Assembly: GCA_020721045.1 (NCBI GenBank)
Contig: DYNN01000028.1
Coordinates: forward strand, 1-32,226
Direction of reading: 5' to 3'
Source: Thiomargarita sp.
GTDB taxonomy: Bacteria > Pseudomonadota > Gammaproteobacteria > Beggiatoales > Beggiatoaceae
DNA length: 32,226 bases
Every line of letters starts with the position of its first letter. The stretch's first letter is position 1. A model generated the notes under the pieces. It had not been told where the DNA came from and made no database searches. It saw only the letters and a list, made by a program, of their open reading frames with translations. A program made the translations under genes and the position numbers. Positions 25,928 through 32,226 of this stretch are shown here, in pieces.

Positions 25928-26043
25928 TTCATTTTATTGGCTACTGATTTGGCAATTTTTAATCTTAAAGTTGTCAAATCTAATAATAACGATAATTTAT
26001 AACTTAAAAGACTACTTAACATTTATTTTTAGGAGACAACTCT

Positions 26044-26403
26044 ATGGCAACACCACAGGAATATACCGCAAAACGTATTGCAACCGATATACTCATCGCC
26101 GCTATCCACGCTGGACGTTTTTACATTCCTCACTATATTCCGCAAGAAGAAAAAACCAATGCGCAGATTAAATTATTTGAGCAGATGTATCAGCAACTAT
26201 TAGAAACTGTTCAAGCAATTAAAATTAAAGAAGTTTCTACTAAACGTGCGGCTGCGGACGTGTTGATTGCATTTATTCACAACGGACGTTTTCAACCCGC
26301 TGATCATGTGTCTGAAGAAGAACGCCCTTCGGAACAAATGAAGATTTTAATTCAAGCTTACCAAGGACTGATTGATTCTTTTGTTTTATCTAAAGATGAA
26401 TAG
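26044..26403 (+). CDS. Small protein made of two tandem copies of a 50-residue helical unit
   Basis: The 119-residue protein has no signal peptide or membrane segment, so it is probably cytoplasmic. Residues 7-56 and 64-113 align without gaps at 20 of 50 positions. Shared positions include KR, the AxD(I/V)LIA core, IHxGRF, an EE pair, and the Q-x-K and QxYQxL turns. Each unit looks like two or three helices. AGGAGA just before the ATG is a strong ribosome-binding site. A FIST-domain gene follows by 28 bases, so the two may be functionally linked. I do not recognise the family. Confidence 0.75.
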   Translation: MATPQEYTAKRIATDILIAAIHAGRFYIPHYIPQEEKTNAQIKLFEQMYQQLLETVQAIKIKEVSTKRAAADVLIAFIHNGRFQPADHVSEEERPSEQMKILIQAYQGLIDSFVLSKDE

Positions 26404-26431
26404 TTCACTATAAATTATAAGGAAGTTGCTG

Positions 26432-27547
26432 ATGTTTCAATTCGGTCACGCCAATGCAATCACATGGCAAGAAGCGGCTGATGCTTGTTTAGCACAGTTT
26501 GGTGAACTAAATCCCGATGGTAATTTAGGATTTCTCTACGCAACAGATATATTGTCAGAAAACTTTGCTGAAATCCTTGATTATTTTAAACAAAAAACAG
26601 GGATTATGCATTGGGTGGGTACCGTTGGCATTGGCATTTGTAGCACTGGACAAGAATATTTCAATGTACTGGCAATTGCCGCCATGATAGGCGATTTTCC
26701 TGACGATACTTTTCATATTTTAACAACCCTATCTGAACAATCTGAGCAATTTTCACGCACCCGTCAATCATGGTGTGATAGTAAACAAGCCATGTTTGCC
26801 ATTATCCACGGTAATCCACGGCATGAAAATGTTGCTGATTTAATTTTACAATTGAGTGAACAATTAGGTGAAAGTTTTTTAGTTGGCGGCTTGACCAGTT
26901 CACGCCATACTTTTCCACAAATTGCAGATGATATTGTGGATGAAAAGTTATCCGGCGTTTTATTTTCTAGTGCAATACAAGTCACTACACGTTTAACGCA
27001 AGGCTGTACACTTATCAGTCCGCGACATCAAATCACAGAGGCAGATGACAATGTGATTATACGGATCGACGATCGCCCTGCGCTTGATGTTTTTTTTGAA
27101 GATATTGGTAAAGAACTTGCCGATGATTTAAGTCAAGTGCCCGGACGAATTTTTGCAGCTTTACCCATTTTAGGGTCTGATACCGGTGATTATTTAATTA
27201 GAAGTCTAGTGGGCGTAGACATCGAACAACGATTATTAGCGATTGGTGAAATGGTAACCGTTGGTATGCCGTTGATGTTTGCGCGCCGAGATCGCGACAG
27301 TGCTCACAACGACATGGTTAAAATGTTACGTAAGTTACAGATCATGTTAAACGGAAAAATGCCTAAAGGGGCGGTTTACTACTCTTGTTTAGGACGTGGC
27401 GAAAACCTATTTGGCAATGATTCGCAAGAATTAAAAACAATCCAAACCATTTTAGGAGAATTTCCCCTAGTAGGATTTTTCGCCAGCGGTGAAATTTATC
27501 ATCAAAGACTTTATGGCTATACAGGTATCTTAACCTTGTTCTTGTAA
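26432..27547 (+). CDS. FIST-domain sensory protein
   Basis: The protein consists of a FIST N domain (about 25-215) and a FIST C domain (about 225-365). The C-terminal FFASGEIYHQRLYGYTGILTLF is the typical end of FIST C. FIST domains occur in bacterial signal transduction and are thought to sense small molecules such as amino acids. There is no kinase, methyl-accepting or cyclase output domain here, so the signal must go to another protein. AAGGAAG at 26419-26425 places the start at ATG 26432, not the in-frame TTG at 26426, giving 371 residues. It ends four bases from the convergent htpX. Confidence 0.88.
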   Translation: MFQFGHANAITWQEAADACLAQFGELNPDGNLGFLYATDILSENFAEILDYFKQKTGIMHWVGTVGIGICSTGQEYFNVLAIAAMIGDFPDDTFHILTTLSEQSEQFSRTRQSWCDSKQAMFAIIHGNPRHENVADLILQLSEQLGESFLVGGLTSSRHTFPQIADDIVDEKLSGVLFSSAIQVTTRLTQGCTLISPRHQITEADDNVIIRIDDRPALDVFFEDIGKELADDLSQVPGRIFAALPILGSDTGDYLIRSLVGVDIEQRLLAIGEMVTVGMPLMFARRDRDSAHNDMVKMLRKLQIMLNGKMPKGAVYYSCLGRGENLFGNDSQELKTIQTILGEFPLVGFFASGEIYHQRLYGYTGILTLFL

Positions 27548-27551
27548 AATG

Positions 27552-28436
27552 CTATCTTGAAGTGCGTCGTAATGCTTGGATACGATCTTCAAGTGGCGGA
27601 TGACTCATAAATAATTGTTTCCAATCAGCACCTTCTCTTGCGCCGCTAATACCAAACGCTCTCAATTGACTGGGTAAACTTTCTTGTTGACCGGTTTGCA
27701 AACGTTGCAATGCAGCAATCATTTTGTTTGCACCGACTAATTTCGCTGAACCAGCATCTGCTTCAAATTCACGTTTTCTTGAAAACCACATAACAATCAC
27801 ACTGGCTAAAACACTAAAAATAATTTCAGCAATGATACTAGTGATGTAATAACCAATGCCCGGTCCATTTTCATTTTTAAAGATCACGCGATCAACGAAA
27901 TTACCCACAATACGGGCAAAGAAAATAACAAATGTATTTACAACTCCTTGAATCAATGCTAACGTAATCATATCACCGTTAGCAACATGGCTGATTTCAT
28001 GTGCCAATACCGCTTCGACTTCACCTTCATCCATTTGATGCAACAAACCCGTACTAACAGCAACTAATGCATTATTGCGGTTCATGCCTGTTGCAAAAGC
28101 GTTCATCGTAGGTGAATCATAAATAGCCACTTCAGGCATCCCAATACCCGCTGCTCTTGCCTGTTGGGAAACGGTGTTGATTAACCAAGATTCCACTGCG
28201 TCACTCGGTTGGACAATGACTTTCGCACCCGTTGCCATCTTGGCACTCCATTTGGAAATTGCCAACGAAATAAATGCGCCGCCCATGCCAAATACAGCCG
28301 CAAAAATTAACAATGCAGTTAAATTTAATCCACCACCTTGCACAAATAGGCTGTCAACGCCTAATATGCGTAGTGTGATGCTTAATACAATCAGAATGGC
28401 TATATTAGTCGCTAAAAATAATAATATTCTTTTCAT
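27552..28436 (-). CDS. htpX: Membrane protease HtpX (M48 family)
   Basis: HtpX is a zinc metalloprotease of the inner membrane that degrades misfolded membrane proteins. The 294-residue protein (E. coli 293) has four hydrophobic segments (about 3-22, 40-60, 155-175 and 195-215). The zinc site is HEISH (146-150), with E223 in REFEAD as the third ligand. The gene is convergent with the FIST gene, with only four bases between them, so no terminator fits there. Confidence 0.96.
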   Translation of the reverse strand: MKRILLFLATNIAILIVLSITLRILGVDSLFVQGGGLNLTALLIFAAVFGMGGAFISLAISKWSAKMATGAKVIVQPSDAVESWLINTVSQQARAAGIGMPEVAIYDSPTMNAFATGMNRNNALVAVSTGLLHQMDEGEVEAVLAHEISHVANGDMITLALIQGVVNTFVIFFARIVGNFVDRVIFKNENGPGIGYYITSIIAEIIFSVLASVIVMWFSRKREFEADAGSAKLVGANKMIAALQRLQTGQQESLPSQLRAFGISGAREGADWKQLFMSHPPLEDRIQALRRTSR

Positions 28437-28540
28437 GTGTTTACCTTTTTTAATCGAAAATAATTTTAAATAGATAAGGGCATTTAATTAAAATTTCAAT
28501 TATTCCATTTATTTTATTCACTCACTTATTTTAGAAAGTT

Positions 28541-29470
28541 ATGCATCAAACAAATTTGTTAAAAGGCATTAGCTTCATCATCATTGCAGAATTAATGTTT
28601 GTCTCAATGGCGGCGTTGATAAAATTAGTTTCCATTTCAGTACCTAACGAAACAATTGTTTTCTTTCGTAATTTTTTTGTTATCACTATTTTATTACCTT
28701 GGGTATTACACAAAGGTTTTGCTAACACAATTAAAACTCAATGTATGCACTTACATTTATTACGCTCTATTTCCGGTTTAGGTGCAATGTATTGTTTTTT
28801 CTACGCATTAGCACACATTCCACTGGCAGAAGCTTCATTATTATCAATGACGGCTCCGTTTTTTATGCCGATTATTGCTTTTTTTTGGTTAGATGAAACG
28901 ATTTTAACCAAAGTCATTGCTGCAATTATTATCGGATTTTTAGGCGTTGCTTTAATTTTAAAACCGGGCTTTGGCAATTTTTCTCCCGTTACTTTAATTG
29001 CATTAGCGAGTGGAGCTTTAGCGGCTGTGGCAAAAACCAGTGTCCGCCGTTTATCTTTCACTGAATCCGTCGTTAGTATTGTGTTTTATTTTGCCATATT
29101 TAGCACCCTAATTTCAGCAATTCCATTTGGTTGGAACTGGCAACCAATTTCTTTTAATGCGTTAATTTTATTATTTATTTTAACAGCATTTGGCACAGCC
29201 GGACAATTATTAATGACGCACGCGTATACCTTATCTTCTTCCTCACAATTAGGTACAATTAGCTACATTGCCGTCATTTTTTCAGGTTTATATGGTTGGA
29301 TATTTTGGCATGAAGTATTGGAAAATTGGTTTTTTGCAGGCACCGGTTTAATCGTTATCGCCGCTTTATTAATCAGCCACAGTCGTGATTCTGATAAAAA
29401 AGAATTGTCTATTATTAATGCAGAAATAGAAGAAATCGCGATACCACAAATTGACAATCGCTTAAAATGA
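28541..29470 (+). CDS. DMT-superfamily (EamA) transporter
   Basis: The 309-residue inner-membrane protein has ten hydrophobic segments in two EamA repeats (about 8-140 and 150-285). It belongs to the drug/metabolite transporter superfamily, with the YFFYALAHIPLAEASLLSMTAP-type fourth segment split by conserved small residues. These exporters carry amino acids, metabolites or other small solutes; the substrate cannot be read from sequence. The C-terminal 25 residues are charged and cytoplasmic. It is divergent from htpX and convergent with nadA, separated by a short hairpin. Confidence 0.88.
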   Translation: MHQTNLLKGISFIIIAELMFVSMAALIKLVSISVPNETIVFFRNFFVITILLPWVLHKGFANTIKTQCMHLHLLRSISGLGAMYCFFYALAHIPLAEASLLSMTAPFFMPIIAFFWLDETILTKVIAAIIIGFLGVALILKPGFGNFSPVTLIALASGALAAVAKTSVRRLSFTESVVSIVFYFAIFSTLISAIPFGWNWQPISFNALILLFILTAFGTAGQLLMTHAYTLSSSSQLGTISYIAVIFSGLYGWIFWHEVLENWFFAGTGLIVIAALLISHSRDSDKKELSIINAEIEEIAIPQIDNRLK

Positions 29471-29493
29471 GAGGCAAGGCATTACCCTGCCTC
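29471..29493. terminator. Hairpin between the DMT transporter and nadA
   Basis: Arms gaggcaagg (29471-29479) and ccctgcctc (29485-29493) pair with one mismatch around a 5-base loop. They fill the gap between two convergent stop codons. There is no T run on the plus side, so termination is probable by position rather than by sequence. Confidence 0.45.
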
Positions 29494-29499
29494 AACCGA

Positions 29500-30600
29500 T
29501 TAAATTGAAACTGCTAACATCCGCTGTAATGCCAAACGGGCTTGTTCTTTATCTTGAGAATTGACTTTAATTTGATTAACAACGTGATTATTAACTAAAT
29601 TTTCCAAAGTCCAAAGCAAATGTTGAGGATCAATGCGATACATTGTAGAACACATACACACCGTGGGCGACATAAAATGTATCGATTTATTTTCAGCCTG
29701 ACATTCATTGGCTAAGCGATTAACCAAATTCAATTCTGTACCAATTAACCAGCGAGTACCCGGTGGAGATGCTTTCACCGTTTTGATAATAAATTCGGTT
29801 GAACCCACGTAATCAGAGTGTTGGCACACTTCAAATGAACATTCTGGATGTGAAACCACTTTTCCAGTTGGATAATTGGTGCGAAATTTTTGAATATCTT
29901 CAAGGCTAAATAATTGATGTACCGAACAAAAACCATCCCAAAGTATTATTTTTGCCTGCTTAATTTCAATTTCAGTCAAACCGCCCATCGGTTTATCAGG
30001 GTCCCAAACCACCATTTGTTCCAGTGGAATATCCATGCGATATCCAGTGTTACGCCCTAAATGTTGATCGGGAAAAAATAACACTTTACTTCGTTGATTA
30101 AATGACCATTCTAAAATTTGCTTGGCATTAGTCGAAGTGCAGACAATACCGCCGTGTCGCCCACAAAAAGCTTTTAAATCAGCCGCGGAATTGATGTAAG
30201 TAATTGGCGTAACAACCTCATCCATATCACCCAATAGAGAGGCTAATTCCTGCCATGCCATTTCAACTTTAGTCAAATTAGCCATATCTGCCATAGAACA
30301 ACCCGCAGTCAAATCTGGCAGAATCGCAATTTGATGATCATGGGTCAAGATATCTGCCACTTCCGCCATAAAATGTACGCCGCAAAATAAAATAAATTCA
30401 GCACCAGAATCAGCGGCTTGACGAGACAGTTTTAAAGAATCTCCAGTATAATCAGCATGTTTAAAAACTTCTTCGCGTTGATAATGATGTCCTAAAATAA
30501 CGAGACGATTGCCTAATGCCGCTTTTGCCGCTTTAATTCGGGTATCACATATATCATCGTTTAAATTCAGATAGTTATCGATGGAAAGTTGGATATTCAT
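29500..30600 (-). CDS. nadA: Quinolinate synthase
   Basis: NadA condenses iminoaspartate with dihydroxyacetone phosphate to quinolinate in NAD synthesis. The 366-residue protein carries three candidate 4Fe-4S ligand cysteines: C101 (AGCSMADM), C254 (HPECSFEVC) and C315 or C317 (VCMCSTMYRI). The LGHHYQREEV and DYTGDSLKLS motifs bind substrate. The ATG overlaps the stop of the upstream zinc-ribbon gene by four bases. nadB and nadC are not in the window. Confidence 0.96.
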   Translation of the reverse strand: MNIQLSIDNYLNLNDDICDTRIKAAKAALGNRLVILGHHYQREEVFKHADYTGDSLKLSRQAADSGAEFILFCGVHFMAEVADILTHDHQIAILPDLTAGCSMADMANLTKVEMAWQELASLLGDMDEVVTPITYINSAADLKAFCGRHGGIVCTSTNAKQILEWSFNQRSKVLFFPDQHLGRNTGYRMDIPLEQMVVWDPDKPMGGLTEIEIKQAKIILWDGFCSVHQLFSLEDIQKFRTNYPTGKVVSHPECSFEVCQHSDYVGSTEFIIKTVKASPPGTRWLIGTELNLVNRLANECQAENKSIHFMSPTVCMCSTMYRIDPQHLLWTLENLVNNHVVNQIKVNSQDKEQARLALQRMLAVSI

Positions 30601-31118
30601 GATTCAATAGTTTTTTCTTCATCTGGCGTATAACGTTTAAATAAAACCCCACCGCAGTTGGCACAAGGCAAAATATAGCTAGGACGATGGAAATTAAATT
30701 CTTGACCACAACTTTCGCAATATAAAGTGCCGGGTCCGGTGATTTCGCCACTTTGCCATTCTACCGCTAATCGGGCTTGTTCGGCTAAATTGTCCAAGCT
30801 CGCATGGGTTTGATCAACCATAATTGAAAAAGTGTCTAGTAAACGGGCTTCAATCAATTCTAAATCAAAACGCATCCAATCGCCTAAAGATTGTTCAGTA
30901 TTGGCAATAAATTCAGCGGCATCATTAAGATCACGGCGTAAATAATCACTAATTTTTTCTGCTTCTTCGCGGCTCAATTCTTCAAGTTCAACAGCTTTTT
31001 CTGTCGCAGCATCAATGTATTGGTGTAAATCGTCATGGGTAGCGTGAGTCCACATGTCTTTTACCCGTGTCATCATACGTTGATAGCCAGAAAGTAGCTT
31101 TGCTTTATCATCGTTCAT
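30597..31118 (-). CDS. YbeL-type zinc-ribbon protein (DUF1451)
   Basis: The 173-residue cytoplasmic protein has a helical charged N-terminal region (about 1-120) and a C-terminal zinc ribbon. The ribbon cysteines are C134 and C137 (CESCG) and C152 and C155 (CANCG). Overall it matches the gammaproteobacterial YbeL/DUF1451 family, whose role is not established. It overlaps nadA by four bases and lies 33 bases downstream of ypjD, so ypjD-ybeL-nadA is probably one transcript. Confidence 0.85.
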   Translation of the reverse strand: MNDDKAKLLSGYQRMMTRVKDMWTHATHDDLHQYIDAATEKAVELEELSREEAEKISDYLRRDLNDAAEFIANTEQSLGDWMRFDLELIEARLLDTFSIMVDQTHASLDNLAEQARLAVEWQSGEITGPGTLYCESCGQEFNFHRPSYILPCANCGGVLFKRYTPDEEKTIES

Positions 31119-31151
31119 GTAAAAGTCCTTGTAATTACAATTATTTTCAAT

Positions 31152-31952
31152 TTATTGGCGATGCAAAATTAATTCAAGTACGAGTTTGCTACCAAAATAA
31201 GCTAACATTAACACTAAAAAACCAATTAAATTCCAACGAATCAATACTTTACCGCGCCATCCATACTGCCATCTGCCCCAAAGCAAAATTATGTAAACAC
31301 CCCATGCAATGGTTGATAACACTGTTTTATGGATTAAGTGTTGTTGAAAAATATTTTCTAGGAAGATCGCACCAGTTATCAAACTGATAGTCAACAATAA
31401 TACGCCTAATTCAATCAATTGTAATAATAATGTTTCCATCACTTGCAACGGTGGTAAACGGTGAATAATCCAGCCCGGATGGTGATTATGTAAACGTTGT
31501 TCTTGTACCGCTAAAAATAGGGATTGTAATGCGGAAATTGTGAGTAAACTATAGGCTAAAATTGAAGAAATAATGTGGATGTTAACGCCTAATTGCCCAC
31601 TAGATAATAAACGTTCTGTTTGAAAAGTGTAATCTAATCCAATAGTTAGTGCAGCTAAAGGAAATAAAAAGATGATCAAATTATCTACGGGTTTTTGTGG
31701 CAAACTGAGCAAAAGTAACATCACTGTTACCCATGCAATCAGTGAAGCTGAATTAAAAAAACCTAAGTCAATTCCTTGGGTTGTTAGAATATTTTGATAA
31801 AGTAAGATACCGTGTAAAATGAACGCGATTGTGCCAAGTAACAGCAGTAAATGTTTTTGTGAAGTGATGGTAATATTTTGTAATAATAGACGTATTTGTG
31901 ATATTGCAGCGATTATATACACAATGATTGCTGATAAACTTAAAGTGTTCAC
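31152..31952 (-). CDS. ypjD: CcsA-like inner-membrane protein (YpjD type)
   Basis: The 266-residue protein has eight hydrophobic segments and belongs to the cytochrome c assembly (CcsA/CcmC) superfamily. The position of the haem-handling Trp-rich loop reads WGRWQYGW (about 225-232), which lacks the full WWD motif. Conserved histidines are seen in HIISSILAYSLL and HKTVLSTIAWG. This resembles YpjD, which accompanies the CorC/CorB-type transporter and often lies beside ffh; ffh would be just outside the window, which I could not check. It is unlikely to be a haem lyase subunit because no ccm genes are near. Confidence 0.82.
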   Translation of the reverse strand: MNTLSLSAIIVYIIAAISQIRLLLQNITITSQKHLLLLLGTIAFILHGILLYQNILTTQGIDLGFFNSASLIAWVTVMLLLLSLPQKPVDNLIIFLFPLAALTIGLDYTFQTERLLSSGQLGVNIHIISSILAYSLLTISALQSLFLAVQEQRLHNHHPGWIIHRLPPLQVMETLLLQLIELGVLLLTISLITGAIFLENIFQQHLIHKTVLSTIAWGVYIILLWGRWQYGWRGKVLIRWNLIGFLVLMLAYFGSKLVLELILHRQ

Positions 31953-32226
31953 CGGTAGATTCCTAGTTTTAAGTGCTTTTTTGACAAAAGGTGCATCGGT
32001 AAAGTGACATATTTTAACGGAAATAAATCCGCATTCAAATTTGACAGTTTATCATATCACTGCGATAAATTTTGTTGATTAAACTTTTCTTACAGGGAAC
32101 TTTAAAACCAAATGACTTTCGTTAGCCCATGCGCTTACCAGAAGTGAAATAATGCCTTGACATGATAAGGAGCAATAGCATTAAGTTAAGGAAATTTTGC
32201 TTCCCCCTTTACCAAAGGGGGATTGA
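31953..32226. other. Upstream region of ypjD with repeat at window edge
   Basis: The 274 bases hold the upstream region of ypjD, AT-rich sequence with no convincing gene, and from 32173 a copy of the MITE-like element. The opposite direction of any gene beyond the edge cannot be seen. Confidence 0.5.
32173..32226. repeat. MITE-like element, left part, cut by the window end
   Basis: These 54 bases match 8592-8645 with two differences, beginning caatagcattaagttaagg. The hairpin cccccttt/aaaggggg is retained. The right part lies beyond the window. Confidence 0.75.

Noticed and set aside
1-32226. CRISPR array, tRNA or rRNA genes
   Set aside because: No regularly spaced repeats with unique spacers and no tRNA cloverleaf or rRNA signature were seen in the gaps between genes.

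Overview
The window is ordinary chromosome from an AT-rich gammaproteobacterium. The outer-membrane assembly factor TamA, yajC-secD-secF, a YbeL-type zinc-ribbon protein, YciB, a GcvR-like double-ACT protein, an SmrA/SmrB-type Smr protein and UbiB together point to Gammaproteobacteria. The base composition and the dispersed G/C-run palindromes suggest the Thiotrichales (Beggiatoa-like sulfur bacteria), but that is an inference from memory and not a placement. I see no rRNA, tRNA, CRISPR array, phage gene or transposase.

Layout: a partial inverted-repeat element (1-93); a short methionine synthase (186-2729); a convergent terminator; tamA with a small membrane-anchored gene upstream on the minus strand (2777-4902); a four-gene plus-strand envelope cluster (about 5188-8567) of two related multi-pass membrane proteins, a nucleotidyltransferase/sugar-transferase fusion and an O-acetyltransferase; a repeat cluster (8592-8771); a minus-strand pair of a Met/His-rich exported protein and a dihaem cytochrome c (8880-10175); an inverted-repeat element (10311-10428); a membrane adenylate cyclase (10562-11767); dcd, hemC and an smr gene (11903-14049); a long hairpin; a GcvR-like ACT gene and def on the minus strand; yciB and a small copper chaperone; a two-gene AAA ATPase + TOPRIM-like cassette (16070-17877); tyrS, a secreted MORN-repeat protein and a periplasmic coiled-coil protein; ubiB; yajC-secD-secF; an internally duplicated small protein followed by a FIST sensor protein; htpX (minus); a DMT exporter; and the minus-strand run ypjD-ybeL-nadA. 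A copy of the first repeat starts at the right edge.

Three groups may work as units beyond housekeeping. The 5188-8567 cluster has tight overlaps and looks like a cell-surface glycan pathway: the fusion would load a sugar onto a lipid carrier, the acetyltransferase would decorate it, and the two paralogous membrane proteins, which share a D-E-x4-H-E-x2-G-x-W-L motif, are of unknown function. The 16070-17877 pair has the organisation of two-gene OLD-like anti-phage systems and sits between housekeeping genes. The dihaem cytochrome and its Met/His-rich partner suggest a periplasmic redox or metal function. The first two are the best candidates for something not yet described.
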